A stretch of 31,657 bases of DNA from JADLEX01 sp964586775 (GTDB lineage Bacteria; Lernaellota; Lernaellaia; JACKCT01). The notes under the pieces were generated by a model. The model saw only the letters and a program-made list of their open reading frames with translations. It was not told the origin of the DNA and made no database searches. Position 1 is the stretch's first letter, and every line of letters starts with the position of its first letter. A program made the translations under genes and the position numbers. The stretch is taken from assembly GCA_964586775.1 (NCBI GenBank), contig CAZPJD010000019.1, positions 1-31,657 of the forward strand, in the 5' to 3' direction. Of the stretch, positions 10,075 to 17,786 are shown one piece after another.

Positions 10075-10771
10075 CCGCCCCGACCGGCGTCGGCGTGTTG
10101 ACCTCCAGCGCCTGCACCTTGCCGTCCACGATGCGCATGATGCGGTCGCCGTAGCCCCAACTCCGCGGATCGTGCGTGACGAGCAAAACGGCCTTGTGGA
10201 AGTCCGTCGCGAGTGAGCGGACCATCTCCATGACCGCCGTGCCGGATTTCGAATCGAGGTTGCCCGTCGGCTCGTCGGCGAGGATCAGCACCGGATCAAA
10301 AGCCAGCGCCCGCGCGATCGCCACGCGCTGCTGCTCGCCGCCCGACAGCTCGTCGGGCCGGTGCACCATGCGTTTGCCCAGGCCCACGCGGCCCAGGATC
10401 TCGGCGGCGCGCTCGTACGCCGTCTTGCGCGCGCGGCCGTCGAGCAGCAGGGGCAGGGCGACGTTCTCCTGCGCCGTCATCGTCGGCAGCAGGTTGAAGA
10501 ACTGGAAGATGAAGCCGATCTTCGTGCGTCGCATGCGCGTGCGGTCGGCGTCGTTCAGCGCGAGCATCGACTGGCCGCCGATCAGCAGCTCGCCCGAGGT
10601 GGGCTCGTCGAGCCCGCCGATCAGGTTGAGCAGCGTCGATTTGCCCGAGCCCGAGGGCCCCGTCACCGCCAGCAGCTCGCCCGGATTCAGCACGAAGCTG
10701 ATGCCGTCGACCGCGTGGACGGGAATCTTGCCCTGATAATAGGTCTTGCGGATGTCTCGCACTTCGAGCAT
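10055..10771 (-). CDS. LolD/MacB-type ABC transporter ATP-binding protein
   Basis: A 238-residue ATPase partner of the FtsX permease. All motifs are present: Walker A GPSGSGKST near residue 39, Q-loop FIFQFFNLLP, signature LSGGEQQR, Walker B VLILADEPTGNLD and the H-loop VTHDP. LADEPTGNLD is characteristic of the LolD/MacB/FtsE branch. The 3-prime end overlaps the permease start by 20 bp, so the two are translated together. The gene is divergent from the FHA genes across a 190-bp space. Confidence 0.93.
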   Translation of the reverse strand: MLEVRDIRKTYYQGKIPVHAVDGISFVLNPGELLAVTGPSGSGKSTLLNLIGGLDEPTSGELLIGGQSMLALNDADRTRMRRTKIGFIFQFFNLLPTMTAQENVALPLLLDGRARKTAYERAAEILGRVGLGKRMVHRPDELSGGEQQRVAIARALAFDPVLILADEPTGNLDSKSGTAVMEMVRSLATDFHKAVLLVTHDPRSWGYGDRIMRIVDGKVQALEVNTPTPVGADAPPSS

Positions 10772-10897
10772 GGCGGCCCCGGGAAAAAAACGTGCCCTAA
10801 CATGCGACGGACGCCCCCGGAAATCAAGCGAGCCCGCGCAGTTTGCTCCGGCGATTCAAGCGCGCGCAGGCCGATCGGCCGCCGACACCGGACATCC

Positions 10898-10926
10898 TTG
10901 AACCGGGTGTTTCTGTGTGGTAGGAA
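10898..10926 (+). promoter_or_regulatory. Candidate sigma70-like promoter for the FHA gene pair
   Basis: TTGAAC at 10898-10903 and TAGGAA at 10921-10926 are separated by 17 bases in the 190-bp divergent space. They would give a leader of about 30 nt before ATG 10965. The -10 match is weak, and the remainder of this space shows no other clear signal. Confidence 0.25.
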
Positions 10927-10964
10927 GAGCACGAAATTCCCTTTGGATTGCGGGTGCGCGTGTC

Positions 10965-11510
10965 ATGATCCGGCTGGTCATTCGCGACGTCGAGGGCGGC
11001 GAGGCGTCTTTCCCCGTGACGGGGGAGGTCGTCATCGGACGCAGCCGCGAGTGCCAGATCCGCTTCGAGGACCCCTCCGTCTCGCGCCGACACGCCCGCG
11101 TCTTTCTCGACTACGGCGACGCGGTGATCGAGGACCTCGGCTCGCCCAACGGCACCCTCGTCAACCGCCAGCGCGTGGCGGGGCCGCAGCGCCTCAAGAC
11201 CGGCGACTCGATTCAGATCGGGACCGAAAAGATCCGCGTGATCGAGACGAGCCCGCTGGAGGACTTCGCCGCGTCCACCGAGGTGCACATGCGCGCCCAG
11301 GACGCGCGGCCGATCGAAGAGTCGGAGCATGAGGGCAAATCGGTGTGGGACGACACGCTGCCCTTCGATCGCAAGGCCGACTCCGCCGCGCCCGCGCGCC
11401 CGGCCGCGCCCCCGGTTCCCGCTGTTCCCGGTGGCAACCTCAAGTGGATGGTAATCGGCGGCGCGGCGATTCTGCTCGTCGTCATCGCCTGGCTGGTGCT
11501 CACGCAATGA
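10965..11510 (+). CDS. FHA-domain protein with C-terminal membrane anchor
   Basis: A 181-residue protein. An N-terminal FHA domain (about residues 1-95) has GRSRECQIRF, SVSRRHARV and SPNGTLVN, the residues that bind phosphothreonine peptides. A Pro/Ala-rich linker follows, then a single C-terminal hydrophobic helix (about residues 160-178). It is therefore probably tail-anchored with the FHA domain in the cytoplasm, where it would gather phosphorylated partners at the membrane. No Ser/Thr kinase gene is in the window. ATG 10965 is chosen because the FHA fold begins there; an in-frame GTG at 10917 would add 16 residues. The stop overlaps the next FHA gene as ATGA. Confidence 0.88.
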   Translation: MIRLVIRDVEGGEASFPVTGEVVIGRSRECQIRFEDPSVSRRHARVFLDYGDAVIEDLGSPNGTLVNRQRVAGPQRLKTGDSIQIGTEKIRVIETSPLEDFAASTEVHMRAQDARPIEESEHEGKSVWDDTLPFDRKADSAAPARPAAPPVPAVPGGNLKWMVIGGAAILLVVIAWLVLTQ

Positions 11511-11914
11511 CCGACGACGCCGATCAGACCGTCATCACCGACATTACGGATGCGCACAAAGAGCAGGACGTGGCGCGCAAGCCCGCGCGCCTGCACGAAA
11601 AGCCCGCGCCGTTTCTGATCGTGATGAACGGCGAGGAGAAGGGCAAGAAGTTCCTGATCGTCGCGAAGGAGACCAAGATCGGCCGCGCGAGCCGCTGCCA
11701 CTTGCAGATCAAGGACCGGCTGGTCTCGTCGGAGCACGCGGTCATCACGTCGGATGCCGATGGGCTTCTGATCGAGGACAAGGGCTCGACGAACGGCACG
11801 ATCGTGAACAACCAGAGCGCCACGAGGTGCTACCTGCAAAACGGCGACGTGATCCGCCTCGGCAAGATCGAGCTGCGCGTCACCATCCCGCCCGGGGCGC
11901 GCACGACGCTGTAG
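11507..11914 (+). CDS. Soluble FHA-domain protein
   Basis: A 135-residue protein with an acidic N-terminal tail (about 40 residues) that contains several Thr residues, for example QTVITDITDAHKE, followed by one FHA domain. The phosphothreonine-binding motifs are present: KIGRASRCHLQI, LVSSEHAVI and GSTNGTIVNN. The Thr-rich tail could itself be a kinase target bound by an FHA partner, as in GarA-like proteins, though that is inference. It starts four bases inside the preceding FHA gene (ATGA overlap), so the two are made together. Confidence 0.88.
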   Translation: MTDDADQTVITDITDAHKEQDVARKPARLHEKPAPFLIVMNGEEKGKKFLIVAKETKIGRASRCHLQIKDRLVSSEHAVITSDADGLLIEDKGSTNGTIVNNQSATRCYLQNGDVIRLGKIELRVTIPPGARTTL

Positions 11915-11922
11915 GGTTTCGG

Positions 11923-12012
11923 CCCTCACCCCCAGCCCGCGCGGCCCACCCCCCCTTCCCCTCTCCCAGCAGATGGGCGGGGGGTGGCGAGCGAAGCGAG
12001 ACGGGGTGAGGG
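11923..12012. repeat. 90-bp palindromic intergenic repeat between convergent genes
   Basis: The block begins CCCTCACCCC (11923-11932) and ends GGGGTGAGGG (12003-12012), exact reverse complements. It contains C-rich and G-rich halves and a GCGAGCGAAGCGAG core. It fills nearly the whole gap and ends directly at the stop codon of the convergent GT2 gene. Its composition and pattern differ from coding DNA. It may act as a bidirectional terminator or be a dispersed repeat of the kind often found between genes. Copy number cannot be seen here. Confidence 0.6.
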
Positions 12013-13026
12013 TCACCCCTTCGCAAACCCCTGAATGCGTCCGTAGCCGATGGCGAGGCGTCGGATGTAGAGCAGCACCGGCGTGGCGAGGGCGAGGGCG
12101 ACATCCCCGCGACGCACCCCCTTCCACCATCCCAATCGTGTCATCGCATCCTCGGTCAGCAGGTACGCGGGCACCGCGAAAAACGGCGCGAGCCAGAGGG
12201 GATGCCAGCAGATCGCGAGCAGCAGATACACGGGCCACAGCGCCATGGCGGCGTATTTGGCGAGGTAGAGCGCCTTTTTGGACGCACCGGCCATGCCGTG
12301 CCACCGCTCCCGGTAAAGCGCCGAGTTGACCCCGCCGCGATGCGAACGCTTCCACCACGCGCGCAGGTTGTCGGGGTCTTTGTGGTAGAGGTTCGATCGC
12401 GCGCCGATCGTGGTCTTCAGCCCGGTCTTTTGCATGCGAAACACGAGGTCGAGATCGGAGCCGATGCGGCAGCCCAAATCGTAACCGCCCACGGAATCGA
12501 AGGCCGCGCGGTGAAACGCCCACGCGCCGGTGCCGCGCCGCCCCTGCTCGACGAGGTCGCAGATCGCCTCGAATTGGTCGTTTTGCATGCGCACGAGCGC
12601 GTTGCGTTTGTCGCTCCACACACGCCGGCCCAGGTTGATCGCCCCCGCGATACCGGGCATGTGCAGGTAGCGGATGATCTTTTCGATGTAGTCGGCGTCG
12701 TAGTAGCCGTCGGATTCGCCGAAGACGATGATCTCGCCCGTCGAAGCCGCCGCGCCCGTGTTGCGCGCCGCCGCCACGCCGCCGTTTTTGTCGCGACGCA
12801 CGTACTTCACGCTTGCGAATCGCGCGACGACCTCGGCGGTGTTGTCGGTCGAGGCGTCGTCGGCCACGACGATCTCGATATTCGGATACGTCTGCGCGAG
12901 CAGCGACTCGATGGATCGCGGCAGCGTCGCGGCGCAGTTGTACGACGCGAGCACCACGCTCACGAGGCCGCGAAAGGGATTCGGGGAAACATCGGGACCG
13001 GGGATGACCGGCATCGGCAGTTGCAT
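12013..13026 (-). CDS. GT2-family glycosyltransferase with C-terminal membrane helices
   Basis: A 337-residue inverting GT-A glycosyltransferase. The catalytic domain starts near residue 20 with VSVVLASYNCAATLPRSIES, followed by VVADDASTDNT and GGVAAARNTGA. The metal-binding DxD position reads ESD (FGESDGYYDADY). GGYDLGCRIGSDLDLVFR is the acceptor/catalytic loop. Two hydrophobic segments near residues 265-300 tether the enzyme to the membrane. It lies 5 bp downstream of the GT4 gene and is the last gene of a seven-gene operon, so it probably extends the same glycan. The frame stays open upstream only as a shadow of the GT4 gene; the ATG at 13026 follows that gene's stop. Confidence 0.9.
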   Translation of the reverse strand: MQLPMPVIPGPDVSPNPFRGLVSVVLASYNCAATLPRSIESLLAQTYPNIEIVVADDASTDNTAEVVARFASVKYVRRDKNGGVAAARNTGAAASTGEIIVFGESDGYYDADYIEKIIRYLHMPGIAGAINLGRRVWSDKRNALVRMQNDQFEAICDLVEQGRRGTGAWAFHRAAFDSVGGYDLGCRIGSDLDLVFRMQKTGLKTTIGARSNLYHKDPDNLRAWWKRSHRGGVNSALYRERWHGMAGASKKALYLAKYAAMALWPVYLLLAICWHPLWLAPFFAVPAYLLTEDAMTRLGWWKGVRRGDVALALATPVLLYIRRLAIGYGRIQGFAKG

Positions 13027-13031
13027 GGCAT

Positions 13032-14165
13032 TCAACCCGCGAGTTCGTGGTAGATGACTTCCAGCACCTCGACCTGCCGCCCGATCTCCCACACGCGCTC
13101 CACCAGGCGGCGGCCCTCGGCGCCGATGCGCGCGCGAAGCGCCGGATCTACCGCGAGCCGCTCCAGCGCGCCCGCGAGCAGCGCCTCGTCGCGTTCGGGC
13201 ACGAGCAGGCCGTTCACGCCGTCGTCGATCACCTCGGGGATGCCCGCGTGATACGTGGCGACGAAGGGCAGGGCGGTGCCCATCGCCTCTTTGAGCACCA
13301 TCGAGATCTCGTCCTTGCCGCCGTAGCGATCGGTGACGGACGGCAGCGAGAACACATCCGCCGCCGCGAACTCGGCGGGCAATTCGGCGAAGGGCACGCG
13401 CCCGGCGAAGTCGACGCGATCCGCGATGCCCAGCTCGCGCGCGAGCGCGACGAGCGAATCGCGCAAGGGGCCGTCGCCCACGATGCGCAGCCGGACCGGC
13501 AGGCCCTTGGCGACAAGCCGCGCGAATGCGCGGATCAGCACGTCGATGCCCTTTTTCTCCACGAGCCGCGCGATCGTCAGGATCGTCACCGGCTCGCGCG
13601 CGGGGCGCTCGACCGGCGCGAAGTCGCCAAGATCGATGCCGAGTCGGTAGATGCGGATCTTTTGCGCGGGGCAGCCGATCGCGACGAGGTCTTTTTTCAT
13701 GTCTTCCGAGAGCGCGAGAAACAACTCGCCCTCGGCGAACAGGCGCGCGTAACGCCCCCGCCATCGCGGCGTGGCCGGCACCTCGAACACGTCCTGCCCG
13801 TAAAAGCTCGTGACCAGCGGAATCCCCAGCGCGCGGCGCGTGGCGAGCGCGAAATAGCCGCTCGGCGCAAAGTGCGCGTGGATGAGCCGCGCGCCGAAGT
13901 CGCGGCACGCGGCGGTGTAAAACGGAAACGCGTGCGTCGTGCGTCGCGCGATCTCGTGGACGAGCCGCGTCGGCGCGCCCTGCGCCTCGATCGCGCGCGG
14001 CGCGATATCGGGAAACTGCTCGGCCCCGCGCACGCGCTCGCACAAAAACAGCGGCTCGATCGTGCGATGCCGCGAGACGATGTCGTAGATGAACGTCTCC
14101 GTCGCGCGCAGATACGTGTCGCGCACGTGCGCGACGCGAAGTTTCTCGGCCGCGACGAAGTTCAT
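13032..14165 (-). CDS. GT4-family glycosyltransferase
   Basis: A 377-residue GT-B glycosyltransferase. The N-terminal half carries LIHAHFAPSGYFALA and FYGQDVFE, typical of colanic-acid or exopolysaccharide GT4 enzymes (AmsK/WcaL-like). The C-terminal half has ARLVEKKGIDVLIRA, GDGPLRDSL and a catalytic E-x7-E region with DEISMVLKEAMGTALPFV. The ATG overlaps the DegT stop codon by 4 bp, giving translational coupling. It presumably adds a sugar, possibly an amino sugar made by the genes before it in the operon. The donor is not determinable from sequence. Confidence 0.92.
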   Translation of the reverse strand: MNFVAAEKLRVAHVRDTYLRATETFIYDIVSRHRTIEPLFLCERVRGAEQFPDIAPRAIEAQGAPTRLVHEIARRTTHAFPFYTAACRDFGARLIHAHFAPSGYFALATRRALGIPLVTSFYGQDVFEVPATPRWRGRYARLFAEGELFLALSEDMKKDLVAIGCPAQKIRIYRLGIDLGDFAPVERPAREPVTILTIARLVEKKGIDVLIRAFARLVAKGLPVRLRIVGDGPLRDSLVALARELGIADRVDFAGRVPFAELPAEFAAADVFSLPSVTDRYGGKDEISMVLKEAMGTALPFVATYHAGIPEVIDDGVNGLLVPERDEALLAGALERLAVDPALRARIGAEGRRLVERVWEIGRQVEVLEVIYHELAG

Positions 14166-15304
14166 TTTGCGCCCGCGCCGAAGAACGAACGCACCGCGCC
14201 CGCGACGCGCTCCACCTCGGCGTCGGTCATCTCGGGGAAGAGCGGCAGCGACACCACGCGCCCCGCGAGCCGCTCGCTCACCGGGAAATCGCCGCGCGCG
14301 TAGCCCAGGTCGCGAAATGCCGGTTGCAGGTGGATCGGGATCGGGTAGTGGATCTGCGTCGCGATGCCGCGCGCGGTGAGGTGCGCGATGAACGCGTCGC
14401 GTTCTTCAACGGCGACGACGAACAAATGATACACGCAGTTGCCGCCGGGCGGGCAGCCGGGGCGCTCGAGCGGCAGGTCGGCGAACGCGGCTTTGTAAAC
14501 CTTGGCGATGGCGCGGCGGCGCTCGGTCCACGCGGCGAGGCGCGCGAGCTTGACGCGCAGGATCGCCGCCTGAAGTTCGTCGAGTCGGCTGTTGATGCCC
14601 GCGACCGACGCCTCGTAGCGCGAGCTTTGGCCGTAGTGACGCAGCAACTTCACGCGCTCGATCACGGCCTCGTCGCGCGAGGCCACGAGCCCGCCGTCGC
14701 CGTACGCGCCGAGGTTCTTGGTGGGGTAAAAGCTGAATGCGCCGGCGTCGCCGAGCGTGCCCGCCAGCCGGTCGGTGCCCGACACCGCGTCGAAGTACGT
14801 GCCGCCGTGCGCCTGCGCGCAATCTTCGACGATCTTCACGCCGCGCGCGCGGGCGGTTTCGAGGATCGCGTTCATGAACGGCGCGCGCCCGTAAAGATGC
14901 ACCGGCACCGCGGCGGCGGTGTTCGGCCCGATCGCGGCCTCGAACGCGCACGGATCCAGATTCCACGTCTTCGTGTCCACATCCGCGAGACGCAGTCGGT
15001 ATCCGCCGTCCACGATCGCCATCGCGGTGGGGATCGCGGTGTTGGCCGCGGTGACGACCTCGGCGCCGCGCGGCACCTCGAGCGCTTCGAGGGCGAGGCG
15101 GATCGCGTCGGTGCCGTTCGCCACCCCCGCGCACTTCGCGTCGCCGCCCAAAAACGCGCCGAACTCGCGCTCGAAGGCCGCGAGCTGCTCGCCCAGGATG
15201 TACCACCCGGATGCGAGCGCGCCGCGCACGGCCGCGTCGATCTCGTCGCGGATCGATTCGTACTGCCGTTTTGCGTCGAAGACGGGGATCGTCGGTGCGG
15301 TCAT
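14162..15304 (-). CDS. DegT/DnrJ/EryC1/StrS family sugar aminotransferase
   Basis: A 380-residue PLP-dependent enzyme of the family that transaminates nucleotide-linked keto-sugars. The Schiff-base lysine is Lys196 in FYPTKNLGAYGDGG, the PLP-binding Asp161 is in EDCAQAHGG, and the NGTDA phosphate-binding region is near residues 63-67. The C-terminal RGIATQIHYPIPIH motif is typical of sugar aminotransferases such as WlbC/FdtB-like enzymes. The product is probably a nucleotide-activated amino sugar for the downstream glycosyltransferases. Both ends overlap neighbours by 4 bp. Which sugar carbon is aminated cannot be read. Confidence 0.93.
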   Translation of the reverse strand: MTAPTIPVFDAKRQYESIRDEIDAAVRGALASGWYILGEQLAAFEREFGAFLGGDAKCAGVANGTDAIRLALEALEVPRGAEVVTAANTAIPTAMAIVDGGYRLRLADVDTKTWNLDPCAFEAAIGPNTAAAVPVHLYGRAPFMNAILETARARGVKIVEDCAQAHGGTYFDAVSGTDRLAGTLGDAGAFSFYPTKNLGAYGDGGLVASRDEAVIERVKLLRHYGQSSRYEASVAGINSRLDELQAAILRVKLARLAAWTERRRAIAKVYKAAFADLPLERPGCPPGGNCVYHLFVVAVEERDAFIAHLTARGIATQIHYPIPIHLQPAFRDLGYARGDFPVSERLAGRVVSLPLFPEMTDAEVERVAGAVRSFFGAGAK

Positions 15305-15561
15305 GACATGTCCTCCACGATCGCCACGGCGACGGCGCGGTCGGCTTCGTGCGTGATGGTCAGATGCGCGCGCAGGTGCGCGGGCAGGTCGGCGGCGACC
15401 GGCGCACCGGCGTCTGTGCGCGTCACGGCGGGAAGGTCGGACGAATCCGGCGAACGACCGAGCGCCTTGGCCAGCGCGCGGCGCGCGGCGGTGGTTCCCG
15501 CCCCGTGTTCGTCGCCCGCGACCAAAACCATCTCGATGCCGACGCCGACGATGCGGCTCAC
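15301..15561 (-). CDS. Very short AcpS-like (4'-phosphopantetheinyl transferase fold) protein, probably non-canonical
   Basis: An 86-residue protein lying between the DegT and beta-helix genes, overlapping both by 4 bp (GTGA start, ATGA end). It keeps the outline of holo-ACP synthase: an opening RIVGVGIEMV like the AcpS GxGxDxV strand, an AARRALAKALG helix, and a closing HLTITHEADRAVAVAIVED resembling the final beta-hairpin. Known AcpS is about 120 residues. Here the region between motif 1 and the helix is missing, the catalytic Asp of motif 1 is Glu, and the KE(A/S) metal-binding Glu of the helix is absent. It may be a degraded AcpS or a new small protein with another job. The tight overlaps and G/C-biased codons argue for a translated gene. 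Confidence 0.65.
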   Translation of the reverse strand: MSRIVGVGIEMVLVAGDEHGAGTTAARRALAKALGRSPDSSDLPAVTRTDAGAPVAADLPAHLRAHLTITHEADRAVAVAIVEDMS

Positions 15562-16394
15562 GGGCGCTGGCCGCGACGAATCGCGAGCGCCTCGGCGGTC
15601 GAGGCGACCACGGTGCCGTCGGCGTAGTAGCCGCTCGGGACGTTGACACACGGATACACGCCGGACTTTTTGCCCATCAGCGTGCCCGGCGACGTGACGG
15701 AGTTGCAGCCCGTCTCGGTGTGGTCGCCCAGGATCGCGCCGATCTTGCGCAGGCCCGTGTCGATGCGTTCGCCGGCCGAGCGCACGGTGACGTTGCCGCC
15801 GACCATCTTGAGGTTGGCGCACTTGGTGCCCGCGCCGAGGTTGACGTTGTTGCCCAGGATCGAGTCGCCGATGTACGCGAAGTGCCCGGCCTTGGCGTCG
15901 TCGAGCAGGATCGCCGACTTCAACTCGGTCGTATGGCCGACGACGCACCGGTCGCCCACGACCACGTCGCCGCGGATGTACGCGCCCTGGCGCACCTCGG
16001 TGTGCGCGCCGATCACGCACGGCCCTTTGATGAGCGCGCCGGGCTCGACCACCGTGCCCGGGCCGATGATGACGCGGTCGTCGAACAGATACGCGCCGGG
16101 CATGATGACCGCCGCGTCCTTGTGCGCCTTGCCGTCCACCTCGACGACCAGCTGGTTCTTCTTGCCGGTCACGGCGAGCGACACCGCGCCGTCGAGCACG
16201 AGCGCGCCGCCGAGAATCACGAGCGGCTCGGTCACGAGCCCCGTCACCCCTTGCAGCGGCCAGTCGTTTTCGAAGCACTTCGCGAGGTAGTCGGGAAGGC
16301 GCCTCAGCGCCTCCCACACGTTCTCGCCGTCCGCAAAGAGCGCGCGGTGCGCGAAAGGGTCCAGGTCGAAAAACAGCGATGCCGAGAGCGTCAT
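15558..16394 (-). CDS. Left-handed beta-helix (hexapeptide) transferase, GlmU C-terminal-like
   Basis: A 278-residue protein. A roughly 65-residue N-terminal part (FENDWPLQGVTG) is followed by a long run of hexapeptide-type turns, including IIGPGTVVEPGALIKG and CVIGAHTEVRQGAYIRGDVVVGDRCVVG. A GlmU-like block GHFAYIGDSILGNNVNLGAGT comes next. In bifunctional GlmU this block surrounds the acetyltransferase active site and the trimer forms the acetyl-CoA pocket. The uridylyltransferase domain of GlmU is absent, so this is not full GlmU. It may acetylate an amino sugar made in the same operon, although the exact catalytic residues cannot be assigned. It starts 7 bp after the PLP gene stop. Confidence 0.85.
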   Translation of the reverse strand: MTLSASLFFDLDPFAHRALFADGENVWEALRRLPDYLAKCFENDWPLQGVTGLVTEPLVILGGALVLDGAVSLAVTGKKNQLVVEVDGKAHKDAAVIMPGAYLFDDRVIIGPGTVVEPGALIKGPCVIGAHTEVRQGAYIRGDVVVGDRCVVGHTTELKSAILLDDAKAGHFAYIGDSILGNNVNLGAGTKCANLKMVGGNVTVRSAGERIDTGLRKIGAILGDHTETGCNSVTSPGTLMGKKSGVYPCVNVPSGYYADGTVVASTAEALAIRRGQRP

Positions 16395-16401
16395 GCGGCG
16401 C

Positions 16402-17772
16402 TCACAGCGTGAAGGTCGCGCCCTGCATGGCTTTGAGCGCGTCTTCGCAGTGGTTCAGCGTTTCCTCGATATCCGCCTTGGTGTGCGCGGTCGAGAGGAA
16501 CCAGTTGTGGTGCGGGTGGAAGAAGCTCCCCCGCCGCGTGACCTCGGCCGCGAAGCGCTGGATCTTCAGCAGGTTCGCGTCGTCCTCGAGCACCAGATAC
16601 GGAATCGACGCCGGGCCGGTGAGGTGCATCGGATACCCGTATTTGTCGCCCAGCTTGCCAAGGCCCGCGCCCAGCAGCTCGCCCATCGCCATCATCGTCT
16701 CGACGCCCTTTTCCTTTTCGAGGATGTCGAGCGTGGCGAGCGACGCCGCCTGGCACATCGCGCCGTTCCAGTACGATCCCGTCAGGAACACGCGCGCCGC
16801 CGCCGCCTTGTATTCCTCGCGGCCCACCGCCGCGGACAGCGGATAGCCGTTGGCGATCGCCTTGCAGTAGCACGCGATGTCGGGCGTGAAACCGAAATAA
16901 TCGTGCGAGCCCTTGATCGAGAGTCGCCAGCCGGCGCGCACGTCGTCGAGGATCAGCAGCGAGCCGTTGCGGTTGCACAGCGACTGCACCGCCTGCCAGA
17001 ACCCCGGCGCGGGCATCTCGCTTTGCGCGAACGCCGGATGGTGGTAGGGCGTCATGATGACCGCCGCGATGTCGTCGCCGTACTTGCGGAACAACTCCTC
17101 GAGCTGGTCGGCGCGGTTCCACTGGTAATACAGCATCTGCGCGCGGTCCTCGGCGATCACGCCGCCGTGGCCGGGGGTGCACCACGCGTCCTTGCCGTGG
17201 TAGGTGCCCTTGACCATTACGATCTTGCGCCGCCCGGTGTGCTCGCGCGCCACCTGCACCGCCCACGTCGTCTGGTCCGAGCCGTTCTTCGCGAAGACCG
17301 CCCAGTCCGCCATGTCGATGAGGCCCGTCAGCCGTTCCGCCAGACGCACCATCAACTCGCTCGGGTGGTTGAAGCAGTCGCCGTTGGCGATCTCGCGCAT
17401 GGCGGCGGCGTTCACCTTCGGGTTGGCGTAGCCCACCACCATCGGGCCGTAGGCGCACATGTAGTCGATGAACGAGTTGCCGTCGGCGTCCTCGTAGCGG
17501 CAGCCCTCGCCGCGCACCGCGTAGTACGGAAACGCGCCGGGGATCATCAGCACGGGGCTCACGTGGCCGTAGATGCCCTGCGGGATGACCTTCACCGCGC
17601 GATCGAAGAGCGCGAGCGTTTTGTCGAATTCGTAGAGCGCGGCCGTTTTCGCGGGGCGCGCGGCGGCCTGGCCGTTGCCGCCGTTGGCGGATTTCGCGAC
17701 CGGTTTGGGTTTCGCGCCCGTGCGCGCGGTGGAGGACTTGGTCGAGGCGGTGGGAGTGCGTGCGGCGCTCAT
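16402..17772 (-). CDS. Class III PLP enzyme, glutamate-1-semialdehyde aminomutase-like
   Basis: A 456-residue fold-type I PLP enzyme. The Schiff-base lysine is Lys304 in CYCKAIANGYPLSAAVG, the Asp that holds the PLP ring is Asp276 in LLILDDVRAG, and KNGSDQT at 162-168 matches the phosphate-binding and GSAM-like motif. YHGKDAW near 191-197 is also typical. Members of this group include heme-pathway aminomutase and also aminotransferases from glycan or natural-product clusters. The operon setting (SCP2 protein, beta-helix transferase, DegT, glycosyltransferases) favours the latter. The first 45 residues are a low-complexity Ala/Lys/Thr/Pro/Ser stretch not usual for the family. The start is fixed by a strong AGGAGG site. 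Confidence 0.88.
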   Translation of the reverse strand: MSAARTPTASTKSSTARTGAKPKPVAKSANGGNGQAAARPAKTAALYEFDKTLALFDRAVKVIPQGIYGHVSPVLMIPGAFPYYAVRGEGCRYEDADGNSFIDYMCAYGPMVVGYANPKVNAAAMREIANGDCFNHPSELMVRLAERLTGLIDMADWAVFAKNGSDQTTWAVQVAREHTGRRKIVMVKGTYHGKDAWCTPGHGGVIAEDRAQMLYYQWNRADQLEELFRKYGDDIAAVIMTPYHHPAFAQSEMPAPGFWQAVQSLCNRNGSLLILDDVRAGWRLSIKGSHDYFGFTPDIACYCKAIANGYPLSAAVGREEYKAAAARVFLTGSYWNGAMCQAASLATLDILEKEKGVETMMAMGELLGAGLGKLGDKYGYPMHLTGPASIPYLVLEDDANLLKIQRFAAEVTRRGSFFHPHHNWFLSTAHTKADIEETLNHCEDALKAMQGATFTL

Positions 17773-17778
17773 GTCGAG

Positions 17779-17785
17779 TCCTCCT
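17779..17785 (-). promoter_or_regulatory. Strong ribosome-binding site of the PLP enzyme gene
   Basis: AGGAGGA lies 6 bases upstream of ATG 17772 on the minus strand. It shows that the unusual Ala/Lys-rich N-terminal extension is really translated. Confidence 0.75.
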
Positions 17786-17786
17786 A

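Noticed and set aside
13026..14043. Upstream extension of the GT2 gene to 676 codons
   Set aside because: The extra part is the out-of-frame shadow of the GT4 gene at 13032-14165; translation from ATG 13026 gives a normal-size GT2.
15558..16394. Calling the beta-helix protein GlmU
   Set aside because: It lacks the N-terminal uridylyltransferase domain and has a different N-terminal segment, so only the C-terminal fold similarity is claimed.
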